In this document: piece by piece, positions 1-5,504 of the stretch
Layout: every line of letters starts with the position of its first letter
Position numbering within the stretch: position 1 is the first letter of the stretch
DNA from: Pseudomonadota bacterium
GTDB lineage: Bacteria; Pseudomonadota; Alphaproteobacteria; Rhizobiales; Devosiaceae
Length of the DNA stretch: 5,504 nt
Direction: 5' to 3'
NCBI GenBank assembly: GCA_023437755.1
Contig: JAEZFJ010000416.1
Span: forward strand, 1-5,504
Translations under genes and position numbers: made by a program
Notes under the pieces: model-generated
What the model saw: the letters and a program-made list of their open reading frames with translations, nothing else
What the model was told of the DNA's origin: nothing
The model's database searches: none

Positions 1-1
1 C

Positions 2-235
2 CCGGAAAAGGCCATGGAGCACCAGCTCACCGCCCAGCAACAGCAGGTGAGCGACCACCAGTCGAGCCTTTGGCTGGTCGGCAGCCCCGAGCGCATGGCC
101 GAAACCATCACCGAGAAAGCCGTGGCAGCGGGCGCCGACGAGGTGATGATCACCACCACCATCCACTCCTACGAGCTGCGCCGTCGCTCCTACCGCCTGC
201 TGGCGGAAGCCCTGGGGATCGGTGGCAACCGCTAG
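2..235 (+). CDS. LLM-class (luciferase-like) flavin-dependent oxidoreductase, C-terminal fragment
   Basis: The reading frame is open to the left edge of the window, so only about the last 77 residues are present; an in-frame ATG at 14 is probably internal. The visible part contains GSPERMAETI, then GADEVMITTTIH and a closing RRRSYRLLAEALG. This order (a G-x-P-x-x-V/M-A helix, a GADE-x-M-x-T strand, then an R-x-x-S-Y-x-L-L-A-E-A helix) is typical of the C-terminus of bacterial luciferase-like monooxygenases, especially the MsnO8-type 'luciferase family oxidoreductase, group 1'. Such enzymes are cytoplasmic TIM barrels that use reduced flavin to oxidise small organic substrates; the substrate cannot be read from this tail. 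The gene ends with TAG at 233-235, 67 bases before the diguanylate cyclase on the same strand. I see no clear terminator between them, so co-transcription is possible but unproven. Confidence 0.8.
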   Translation, partial: PEKAMEHQLTAQQQQVSDHQSSLWLVGSPERMAETITEKAVAAGADEVMITTTIHSYELRRRSYRLLAEALGIGGNR

Positions 236-302
236 CCCGAATTAACGTCTCGTTTCTCCTCCAAGGCTAGGGTGGCCGGCGAATTTACCAGGCCCCGCCA
301 CG

Positions 303-1520
303 ATGACCGCCGCTGCCTTTGTTCTGGCGATAAACCTGTTTGTTGCCGGCATCTTTGCCACCGCCTTCGGCATAGTGGCCGCCTACAAGCGCTCGGCGGT
401 GGGCGCGCGGTGGCTCGCCTTCTCCTATGGCTTCGGCGCACTTTACCTGGTGCTGGAATTTGTCCTGCCCTACCAGGCCGACCACCGGCCGGTCAGCTTC
501 GGCATCTTCGCCATCTTCCTCCTAGCGCTGTCGAGCGGCGTTATCGGGTTGGCGCGCCATTACCGCGTCTCGGCTCACTGGCGCCTTCTGGTGGCCGTGG
601 TGATCGCCTCGCTGCTGATCAACCTCGTCATTCTCGACATGCCGCGCGACAGCCTGTTGCGCAACATACTCTACCAGGGCCCGTATGCCGTGGTGCAGAC
701 GATGGCCTTCCTCGTCGTCGCCTCCACGCGCAACAAGCGCGCGCTCGATATCGCCTTGCTTGGCCTGTTTGCCGTGTCGGCCCTGCACTTCCTGATCAAG
801 CCCATCATGGCGGTGACCATCGGATCCGGGGCCGATCCTCAGGGCTATCTGGCCTCGAGCTATGCCGCTTATTCGCAGACACTGGGGGCGGTGCTGTTGA
901 TCGCCAACGGCCTGCTGATGCTGCTCGTCATCGTACGTGACGTAATGGCGGAGATCACCACCGAGTCTGAAACCGACGATCTTTCCGGCCTGCTCAACCG
1001 ACGTGGCTTCGAGGCCCACGCCGGCCGCGCGCTGGAACAGGCGCAGCGGAGCGGCCGTCCTGTCGGTGTGGTGGTCGCCGACCTCGACCACTTCAAGGCG
1101 ATCAACGACAGTTTCGGCCATGAAGCCGGCGATCAGGTCATCGTCGCTTTCGCCCGCATCCTGGCGGCGACCAGCGACGACTGCACCCTGATCGGGCGGG
1201 TGGGCGGCGAGGAGTTTGCGGTGTTGATTCCCGGCTCCAATGTGGCGGCGGCCCGCCTCTATGCCGAGGGGGTGCGCAGCGGCTTTGCCGGGGCTTCGGC
1301 CGTCGCCGGGTCGGGCGACCGGCACAGCGCCAGCTTCGGCGTGGCCGCACTGCAGCCGGGTGACGAACTGCCCGACCTGCTGCGGCGCGCCGACATGGCG
1401 CTCTACGAGGCCAAACGCAGCGGGCGCGATCGCGTCTGCGTCGCGCCCGAGGCGGCTTCCGTCGTGGCGAATGTAACGACGCTTCCGCGCGACCGCCGCC
1501 GGCGTTCGCGTCAGGGTTGA
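303..1520 (+). CDS. Membrane-bound diguanylate cyclase (7TM sensor domain + GGDEF)
   Basis: Predicted to make cyclic di-GMP from two GTP at the inner membrane. Residues 1-212 hold about seven hydrophobic segments (roughly 5-27, 36-56, 65-85, 94-112, 122-141, 147-169, 187-212). Basic loops (YKRSAVGAR, RHYRVSAHWR, STRNKR) alternate with neutral ones, which puts the N-terminus outside and the catalytic domain in the cytoplasm. The GGDEF domain (about 220-385) starts with DDLSGLLNRRGF (225-236). It has the metal/GTP motif DLDHFKAINDSFGHEAGD (260-277), the active-site loop GGEEF (301-305), SFGVA (344-348) and RADMALYEAKRSGRDRV near the end, so it should be catalytically competent. The RxxD inhibitory site expected just before GGEEF is absent: the equivalent positions 292-295 read DDCT. 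The membrane domain is not one I recognise (not MHYT-like), so the signal is unknown. The ATG at 303 has only a weak upstream AGG. The tail is Arg-rich. Confidence 0.93.
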   Translation: MTAAAFVLAINLFVAGIFATAFGIVAAYKRSAVGARWLAFSYGFGALYLVLEFVLPYQADHRPVSFGIFAIFLLALSSGVIGLARHYRVSAHWRLLVAVVIASLLINLVILDMPRDSLLRNILYQGPYAVVQTMAFLVVASTRNKRALDIALLGLFAVSALHFLIKPIMAVTIGSGADPQGYLASSYAAYSQTLGAVLLIANGLLMLLVIVRDVMAEITTESETDDLSGLLNRRGFEAHAGRALEQAQRSGRPVGVVVADLDHFKAINDSFGHEAGDQVIVAFARILAATSDDCTLIGRVGGEEFAVLIPGSNVAAARLYAEGVRSGFAGASAVAGSGDRHSASFGVAALQPGDELPDLLRRADMALYEAKRSGRDRVCVAPEAASVVANVTTLPRDRRRRSRQG

Positions 1521-1810
1521 TCGCCCGCTTCGCGCCGCTCCACCAATTCGTATTCGTCGCGCGCCGGATCGATCTTGAGCGCGAGCTGCTGACGGTCGAG
1601 CTCGGCGAACCATGCAGTCCACGAGCACGGGCTCAACCCGTCGTCCTGGCTGGCATGATCCTGCTTGCGGCGACGGTCGAAGCTGAGCTTGAGCTGTGCC
1701 CGCGCCTCCCCGAAGCGGTTGCGCACCCGCGCAATGGCGGGAATTCCGTGGCGATCCGTCACCCAGTTCTGGATGTCGCGATGGCGCACGAGTGTATGTC
1801 CGATCGTCAT
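1511..1810 (-). CDS. Small conserved-type hypothetical protein (99 aa)
   Basis: No function is known to me. The ATG at 1810 is chosen over the GTG at 1825 because a strong Shine-Dalgarno sequence (GGGGAGG, 1823-1817) sits 6 bases before the ATG and would overlap the GTG. The protein has an N-terminal HRDIQNWVTDRHGIPA (10-25), a middle segment ending QLKLSF (39-44), then LSPCSWTAWFAELDRQQLAL (59-78) and a C-terminal DEYELVER (85-92). This arrangement (I-x-x-W-V-x-x-R-x-G-x-P-A, a short strand, W-x-x-W/F-F followed by L-A-L, then E-L-V-x-R) resembles a widespread family of roughly 100-residue bacterial hypotheticals that I recall only as uncharacterised. It has no signal peptide or membrane segment, so it is probably cytoplasmic. 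It lies 54 bases downstream of the ClpP-like protease gene on the same strand and may share its transcript. Its last 10 bases overlap the convergent cyclase gene. Confidence 0.75.
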   Translation of the reverse strand: MTIGHTLVRHRDIQNWVTDRHGIPAIARVRNRFGEARAQLKLSFDRRRKQDHASQDDGLSPCSWTAWFAELDRQQLALKIDPARDEYELVERREAGDQP

Positions 1811-1816
1811 GGCTGG

Positions 1817-1823
1817 CCTCCCC
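1817..1823 (-). promoter_or_regulatory. Shine-Dalgarno sequence deciding the start of the small hypothetical gene
   Basis: Read on the minus strand, GGGGAGG is followed by six bases (CCAGCC) and then ATG. This is a near-ideal ribosome binding site and spacing. It fixes the start at 1810 and rules out the in-frame GTG at 1825, which would put the site inside the coding region. Confidence 0.75.
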
Positions 1824-1864
1824 ACACGTCGGTCTCTACGGACCTTCTCTCTCGCTTCAATGAC

Positions 1865-2698
1865 CTAGTTGTTCTCCGGTTCCGCCGCCGCCGCGCGATT
1901 ATCATTGGTTAATGTGACCAGCCGATACCGCTCCATTTCGTCGCCGGACAGATAGTATAGCTGGTCTGGCGGCGTCTCCAGCGCATGCAGCCACACAGCC
2001 GGATCGACGCCGCTGGCGGTAAGGTGAGCGAGGATGCGCGCTGTCACTGCCTGGGCGTCCGACATGGCCACGCCGGCTGCCCTCAACATGCTCGCCGGAT
2101 CAGCACTGATCGCCGCCGCATAGACCTGATGCAGGCCGATTGCCGACTCCGCCGTTGCCCGGCGCTCCGCCCCGGCGGCGAATACCAGAGGACATGACGA
2201 GGCGCACAGCGCCCCGGCGGGCACTTCGGTCGCAAGGCCACGCTCGCGGATCATCGTTCCGACGGCGAGCGCATCCTCCACCGATCCGCCCGGTGACTCC
2301 AGCACCACCGTGGCGACGTATTCGCCCCGCGCCTCGAGCTCACTCCGCACCCGTTCGGCCGAACCCGGCTCGAACGAACCGGTCAGGTGCAGTTCGCCCC
2401 CGGTGCGCAGCGCCACCTCGAGCGGATCATTGAGCAGATCCGGGTCGCTGGTGATGGTGGGACTGGCACCCAGCCCCGGCCCCTCCACCGCCGGCGGAAG
2501 GATCGGTCGCATGGGGCTCGCCAGCCCCGCACCGTCACTGGCGGTGAGTTCACGAAAGTCGACATACAGCACCGAGGCGGTACCGATCAGCAGCGCAAAG
2601 AAGGCGACGCGCAGGATGGCCCCGTCCTCGACCCGTTCCGCAGCCTGGAGGAAGCGGCGATAAAGCGACGGACGCTGGGCAGGGTCGGCGGCGCTCAT
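1865..2698 (-). CDS. Membrane-anchored ClpP-fold serine protease-like protein (COG3904-like)
   Basis: The 277-residue protein has a short basic N-terminus (SLYRRFLQAAER), one membrane segment (about 27-46), a Pro/Gly-rich linker (about 60-90) and a ClpP/crotonase-fold domain (about 95-265). By the positive-inside rule the domain faces the periplasm. Visible ClpP-like motifs are ESPGGSVEDA (134-143, oxyanion/substrate strand), CASSC (165-169) followed by PLVFAAG, and IGLHQV (187-192). Aligning with the ClpP motif A-S-M-G makes Ser167 the nucleophile and His190 the base, 23 residues apart (25 in ClpP). The tail YYLSGDEMERYRLVT matches the ClpP 'FLSAxEAxxYGLVD' segment. The acidic triad member is not certain; Asp245 is a candidate. 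Two cysteines flank the nucleophile, as I recall for COG3904-type proteins. The ATG overlaps the upstream gene's TGA (ATGA), implying translational coupling. The substrate is unknown. Confidence 0.85.
   Translation of the reverse strand: MSAADPAQRPSLYRRFLQAAERVEDGAILRVAFFALLIGTASVLYVDFRELTASDGAGLASPMRPILPPAVEGPGLGASPTITSDPDLLNDPLEVALRTGGELHLTGSFEPGSAERVRSELEARGEYVATVVLESPGGSVEDALAVGTMIRERGLATEVPAGALCASSCPLVFAAGAERRATAESAIGLHQVYAAAISADPASMLRAAGVAMSDAQAVTARILAHLTASGVDPAVWLHALETPPDQLYYLSGDEMERYRLVTLTNDNRAAAAEPENN
2695..2698 (-). promoter_or_regulatory. ATGA stop/start overlap coupling the membrane protein and the protease
   Basis: On the minus strand the four bases ATGA hold both the start of the ClpP-like gene (ATG, 2698-2696) and the stop of the membrane-protein gene (TGA, 2697-2695). 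Only a weak ribosome binding sequence precedes this ATG, which fits termination-reinitiation. Such overlaps usually mean fixed co-expression. Confidence 0.8.
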
Positions 2699-4038
2699 GC
2701 CGGTCGCGGCCCATCCGTGCGCTTGCGCTGTGCGGCATCGATCGGGGTCACCGTAGCCTCATCCGCAGCCGCTGCCGCCGGCTGGTCGTGTGGCACCGGC
2801 TCCGCCGCTGGCGGCTCATCCGCATCCGCAGTCCGAACCGCGGCCGGCGGTGCGCCCTCCATCTGCCGGAACAACGCCATCGCCCGCAGCATCTCGGCCG
2901 CGGTGATGTTCTCGGCCGCCTCCAGCGATTCGGAGTCCCGGCGCATGGCGTCGTTGACGATCATCAGCACCAGGACCAGCACCACCGGCAACAGGTCGAT
3001 GGAGATGGCTCCGGCCCACGACGGAATGAAATCCTGCCAGTAGCGGATCACCGCTTCGGCGCTCGACAGCGGCACGAAGCGGCGCTGTTCCACCGGCGGT
3101 GTGGCAAGGATCTCGTCGGCGGCGGCCGTCAGGGCGGCGGACTGTACGCCGACCGCGCTCTGCACCGTGGCCATCACCTGGTCCTGCCGGTTGGCAAGAT
3201 CGGCCGTGCTGCCATCGGCCACCGGGGCGATGAAGCCGGCGGCAAGGTCGGCGGAGGCGCGCTTCACCGAGGCGGCGATACCGGTCTGCTGCAGCGCCGC
3301 GATCACGGCGGAAAGCTGCACCGCCTCGGTCTGGAACGCATCGGCGCGCGGCCCGATCTCGCCGGGGGTCGACACCAGTTCGCGCATGGTGGCGAGGCGC
3401 TCCGAGCCCTGCGTGAACAGGGAGTTCACCTCTTCGCGCGAGCCGAGGATGCTCGCGGCAAGCTGGTTCATCTGCGTCGACATCTGGGTGAGCAGCTGCA
3501 CCACGCTGCCCGAGCCGGTGGTGCCGGTCAGCGCCCCGGACTCCCGTTCATCCGCGGCGAGCCCGGCGAAGCGCTGTGACGCGCGCTCCACATCGGGCAA
3601 CAGGCTCTGGGCCGCGAGAGCATTGGAATGGGCGAGGTCGAGATCCTCGGCATAGCCCTGCAGCGTCACCGCCATGTGCTGCTCGGTGGCCGCGGAGCCT
3701 GCCAGCGCCGCCGCGTTGAGCCAGCTCGACATCGCTATGATCATGGCGCAGCCGATGGCCATTGTGACAAACAGCGCCAGCCGCTGCACGCCGCTGGTCA
3801 CCAGCGGCACGAAGCGGAGCATGAAACTCCAGAACGCATAGATGGCGACGGACACGGCGGCCGAATAGATGATGGCCGCAAAGAACACGAAGTTCGCCGA
3901 CCCATCGAGGATGCCGCGCACCCCCAGATAGGTGTAGACGCCCGATGCCAGCGCCAGCACCGCCAGCGCGAACCGGGTCATGGTCTCGACGCCCTTGACG
4001 GTCTCGCTGAGACGGTAGGCATTCGGCTTGAGTTGCAT
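2695..4038 (-). CDS. Unrecognised four-span membrane protein with large extracytoplasmic helical domain
   Basis: I do not recognise this 447-residue protein. Three hydrophobic segments lie near the N-terminus (about 21-44, 48-74, 86-110) and a fourth at about 342-362. A basic N-terminus and a basic loop between TM2 and TM3 (LRFVPLVTSGVQR) place residues 111-341 outside the cytoplasm and the tail (363-447) inside. The outer domain is rich in Ala, Gln, Leu, Ser and Thr with almost no Pro or Cys, as expected for long helices or coiled coil (e.g. QLLTQMSTQMNQLAASILGS at 181-200). The tail begins with a charged helix (MRRDSESLEAAENITAAEM) and ends in a low-complexity Ala/Pro/Asp/Glu stretch. The layout loosely recalls receptor-like proteins, but no signalling motif is visible. 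The ATG at 4038 follows GGGGGA at a suitable distance; Met20 (ATG at 3981) is an alternative start. Its TGA overlaps the protease start. Confidence 0.85.
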   Translation of the reverse strand: MQLKPNAYRLSETVKGVETMTRFALAVLALASGVYTYLGVRGILDGSANFVFFAAIIYSAAVSVAIYAFWSFMLRFVPLVTSGVQRLALFVTMAIGCAMIIAMSSWLNAAALAGSAATEQHMAVTLQGYAEDLDLAHSNALAAQSLLPDVERASQRFAGLAADERESGALTGTTGSGSVVQLLTQMSTQMNQLAASILGSREEVNSLFTQGSERLATMRELVSTPGEIGPRADAFQTEAVQLSAVIAALQQTGIAASVKRASADLAAGFIAPVADGSTADLANRQDQVMATVQSAVGVQSAALTAAADEILATPPVEQRRFVPLSSAEAVIRYWQDFIPSWAGAISIDLLPVVLVLVLMIVNDAMRRDSESLEAAENITAAEMLRAMALFRQMEGAPPAAVRTADADEPPAAEPVPHDQPAAAAADEATVTPIDAAQRKRTDGPRPA

Positions 4039-4064
4039 CTGCGTCCCCCGGGGTGATCCCGCCA

Positions 4065-4080
4065 GTTAACACAGATTTAG
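4065..4080 (-). promoter_or_regulatory. Candidate CtrA box upstream of the membrane protein/protease unit
   Basis: On the minus strand the sequence reads CTAA, seven bases (ATCTGTG), then TTAAC. The alphaproteobacterial CtrA consensus is TTAA-N7-TTAAC, so eight of nine fixed positions match with exact spacing. It lies 27 to 42 bases before the ATG at 4038, inside one of the few intergenic gaps (4039-4149). If CtrA activates here, transcription would start close to the chosen ATG, which would favour the internal start at 3981; a repressor role would fit either start. This rests on pattern matching alone, and I see no convincing -35/-10 pair nearby. Confidence 0.35.
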
Positions 4081-4149
4081 CACGGGGATGTCGGCGCAAT
4101 CGTGGCGCATTCTTGCCGCCGGCTGACGAGTGCGTGAGGGCCGCGGTGG

Positions 4150-4647
4150 CTACAGCTCCAGCTGCATGTGGACGATGTCGAGCCAGCGGTCGAACTTGAA
4201 GCCGAGCTTCTCGTGCCGCCCGATGTGGCGGAAGCCGAGCTTTTCATGCAGGCGGATGGAGCCGGCACCGTCGGCGGTGATCACCCCGATCATCTGCTTG
4301 AACCCGAATTCCCGCGACTCCGCGATCACCCGCTCCAGCATCTGCCGACCCAGGCCCTGCCCCTGCGCATCCGGGGCGCAATAGACCGAGTCCTCGCAGG
4401 TGAACCGATAGGCGGGCCGTGGCCGGTAGACCGACGCATAGGCATAGCCCTGCACCGCTCCGCTCTCGTCCGTGGCGGTCACCACCGGGTGGCCGAGTTC
4501 GCGCATATGCCCGAACTTCTCGGCCATGGCGGTTTCGCCCGGGGCGGTCAGGTCGAAGGTGGCGACGGAGTGCTCGACATAGTGGCGGTAGATGGCGGTG
4601 ATGGCGGGCACATCACTCCACTGGAAGGGACGCAGTTCGAAGGCCAA
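4150..4647 (-). CDS. GNAT N-acetyltransferase, phosphinothricin acetyltransferase (PAT/bar) type
   Basis: A cytoplasmic enzyme predicted to transfer acetyl from acetyl-CoA to an amino group. With the TTG start at 4647 it has 165 residues, close to the usual family length. In order: ELRPFQWSDVPAITAIYRHYV (4-24), the family's 'xIYNHYVxxSxATF' opening; VYRPRPAYRFTCEDSVY (73-89), where Glu85 matches the catalytic Glu of the T-x-E-x-S-V-Y motif; the acetyl-CoA loop DAQGQGLG (93-100); SIRLHEKLGF (130-139); and GFKFDRWLDIVHMQ (149-162). Family members (COG1247) acetylate phosphinothricin, methionine sulfoximine or related amines; the natural substrate cannot be told from sequence. The reading frame extends upstream to a TTG at 4707, but those 20 codons consist of the preceding terminator hairpin and do not resemble the family. 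Ribosome binding sequence before 4647 is weak (GGGG, 5-base spacing). Confidence 0.88.
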   Translation of the reverse strand: MAFELRPFQWSDVPAITAIYRHYVEHSVATFDLTAPGETAMAEKFGHMRELGHPVVTATDESGAVQGYAYASVYRPRPAYRFTCEDSVYCAPDAQGQGLGRQMLERVIAESREFGFKQMIGVITADGAGSIRLHEKLGFRHIGRHEKLGFKFDRWLDIVHMQLEL

Positions 4648-4656
4648 GGGAGCCCC

Positions 4657-4694
4657 AAAAAGAAGGGACCGCAGCCCTTTTAGGCGGCGGTCCC
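4657..4694 (-). terminator. Intrinsic terminator after the BI-1 family gene
   Basis: On the minus strand, arm GGGACCGCCGCC (4694-4683), a six-base loop TAAAAG, and arm GGCTGCGGTCCC (4676-4665) form a 12-bp stem with one mismatch. TTCTTTTT (4664-4657) follows immediately. This is a classical rho-independent terminator for the gene ending at 4743. It sits directly before the GNAT start, so GNAT expression needs read-through or a promoter I cannot identify. Confidence 0.85.
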
Positions 4695-4714
4695 GGATGT
4701 CGTCCAACCAATTT

Positions 4715-4735
4715 GCTTGATCGGTTCGATCAAGC
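4715..4735. repeat. Perfect 9-bp inverted repeat (hairpin) just after the BI-1 stop codon
   Basis: Arm GCTTGATCG (4715-4723), loop GTT (4724-4726) and arm CGATCAAGC (4727-4735) pair perfectly. It starts seven bases after the stop codon on the minus strand. It lacks a following T-run, so alone it is not a standard terminator. It could stabilise the mRNA 3' end ahead of the terminator at 4657-4694, or be a protein-binding palindrome. Confidence 0.7.
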
Positions 4736-4742
4736 CTGGCGC

Positions 4743-5504
4743 TTACTCGCGGTTGCCGAACAGGCGGAGCAGCATCAGGAACAGGTTGATGAAGTCGAGG
4801 TAGAGGCTCAGCGCGCCCATGATGGCGCCCTTGGCCAGCACATCGGCGCCATAGGACTCCGAGTAGCCTTCCTTGATCTTCTGGGTGTCGTAGGCGGTAA
4901 GGCCCACAAAGATCAGCACGCCGACCGCCGAGATGGCGAATTCGAGCATGGAGGACTGCATGAAGATATTGACCACCGAGGCGATGATCAGGCCGATCAG
5001 GCCCATCATCAGGAAGCTGCCCATCTGCGTCAGGTCACGCTTGGTGGTGTAGCCGTAAAGGCTCATGGCACCAAAGGTAGCCGCGGTGATGAAGAACACC
5101 TTGGCGATCGATGCGTCGGTATAGACCAGGAAGATCGACGAGAGCGACAGGCCCATCACGGCCGAGAAGGCCCAAAACACCGCCTGGGCGGCGCCGACGG
5201 AAAGTTTGTTGATGCCAAAGCTCAGTACCAGCACGAAGGCCAGTGGAGCGAGCATGACAACCCACTGCAACGGGCTGCCATAGAGCGCGGCGCCAAGTGG
5301 GGTGGCGAAGTCAGTACCGGTCGCATTGATCAGGGAGCCTCCCGGCGCGACAAGGGTGCTGACGTACCACGCCACGAGCCCCGTTACGACAAGACCGATA
5401 CCCATGTAGTTGTAGACACGCAGCATGTAGCTGCGAAGGCCCTCGTCGATGGCCAAGGCCGAGCCGGCCCGCGCACCGAGGGTCTGACGGTCATATTCAG
5501 CCAT
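4743..5504 (-). CDS. Bax inhibitor-1 (BI-1/YccA/TMBIM) family inner-membrane protein
   Basis: A complete 253-residue protein whose ATG is at the right edge of the window, so its promoter is not visible. After a polar N-terminus (1-28, with AIDEGLRSYMLRVYNYM leading into TM1) there are seven hydrophobic segments, about 31-51, 80-98, 107-128, 133-152, 161-182, 188-205 and 228-248. Family hallmarks include MGLSLSSIFLVYTDASI (117-133), TFGAMSLYGYTTKRDLTQMG (143-162), LIFVGLTAYDTQKIK (197-211) and LSLYLDFINLFLMLLRLFG (232-250). Asp206 (in AYDTQ) and Asp237 (in LYLDFIN) correspond to the conserved Asp pair that in Bacillus subtilis YetJ (Asp171, Asp195) controls a pH-sensitive calcium leak. Bacterial members are variously linked to calcium flux or membrane protein quality control; which applies here is unknown. 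Two hairpins follow the TAA at 4745-4743, so it is probably the last gene of its transcript. Confidence 0.95.
   Translation of the reverse strand: MAEYDRQTLGARAGSALAIDEGLRSYMLRVYNYMGIGLVVTGLVAWYVSTLVAPGGSLINATGTDFATPLGAALYGSPLQWVVMLAPLAFVLVLSFGINKLSVGAAQAVFWAFSAVMGLSLSSIFLVYTDASIAKVFFITAATFGAMSLYGYTTKRDLTQMGSFLMMGLIGLIIASVVNIFMQSSMLEFAISAVGVLIFVGLTAYDTQKIKEGYSESYGADVLAKGAIMGALSLYLDFINLFLMLLRLFGNRE

Noticed and set aside
271..301. Possible hairpin GTGGC/GCCAC just before the cyclase start
   Set aside because: Only five pairs with a 20-base loop and no T-run; too weak to call a terminator or a translation-control element.
272..940. Plus-strand open frame of 222 codons starting with GTG
   Set aside because: It overlaps the cyclase in another frame, and its translation is Arg/Pro/Leu-rich low-complexity sequence with no recognisable motif.
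522..1628. Long minus-strand open frame of 368 codons opposite the cyclase
   Set aside because: It is antisense to a clear GGDEF gene, its His/Arg/Gly-rich translation has no domain, and it arises from the strong GC bias at third codon positions.
1831..1844. Short inverted repeat GGTC/GACC between the protease and small hypothetical genes
   Set aside because: A four-base stem with no T-run on the minus strand; it is expected by chance and is not a terminator.
1517..1912. Plus-strand open frame of 131 codons across the small hypothetical gene
   Set aside because: The minus-strand reading has a strong Shine-Dalgarno sequence and family-like motifs, whereas this frame runs into the 3' end of the protease gene on the other strand and has no motifs.
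2788..3579. Plus-strand open frame of 263 codons opposite the four-span membrane protein
   Set aside because: It is the antisense of a gene with clear membrane segments; the translation is rich in His, Arg and Gly, as is usual for shadow frames in GC-rich DNA.
4039..4149. Possible -35 TTGCGC upstream of the four-span membrane protein
   Set aside because: No acceptable -10 element lies at a 16-18 base spacing, so no sigma-70-type promoter can be supported.
4648..4707. N-terminal 20-codon extension of the GNAT gene from the TTG at 4707
   Set aside because: The segment is the intrinsic terminator of the preceding gene and does not match the PAT family's N-terminus.

Overview
The window is GC-rich and densely coded, with strong G/C preference at third codon positions. 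Its gene families suggest an alphaproteobacterium, probably of the order Hyphomicrobiales; a Devosia-like lineage is a weak guess from memory of the protein sequences. It reads as ordinary chromosomal DNA. I see no mobile element, CRISPR array, rRNA or tRNA.

Left part, + strand: the C-terminal end of an LLM-class (luciferase-like) flavin-dependent oxidoreductase (open at the left edge, ending at 235), then a complete membrane-bound diguanylate cyclase (303-1520). The cyclase has about seven membrane segments and a GGEEF active site but no RxxD inhibitory site. Its last 10 bases overlap the end of a convergent minus-strand gene.

Middle part, - strand: a likely transcription unit running 4038 to 1511. 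It encodes an unrecognised four-span membrane protein with a large extracytoplasmic helical domain, a membrane-anchored ClpP-fold (COG3904-like) serine protease joined to it by an ATGA start/stop overlap, and after 54 bases a small conserved-type hypothetical protein. The tight coupling, and the prediction that the loop of the first protein and the protease domain of the second lie on the same side of the membrane, make this pair the best candidate here for an undescribed functional module. A CtrA-box-like sequence lies just upstream of the first gene.

Right part, - strand: a Bax inhibitor-1/YccA family membrane protein fills 5504-4743 exactly. Two hairpins follow its stop codon: a perfect 9-bp palindromic stem and then a classical intrinsic terminator. 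A phosphinothricin-acetyltransferase-type GNAT enzyme follows. The longest reading of that GNAT would start upstream of the terminator and encode it, so I place its start after the terminator, at a TTG codon.
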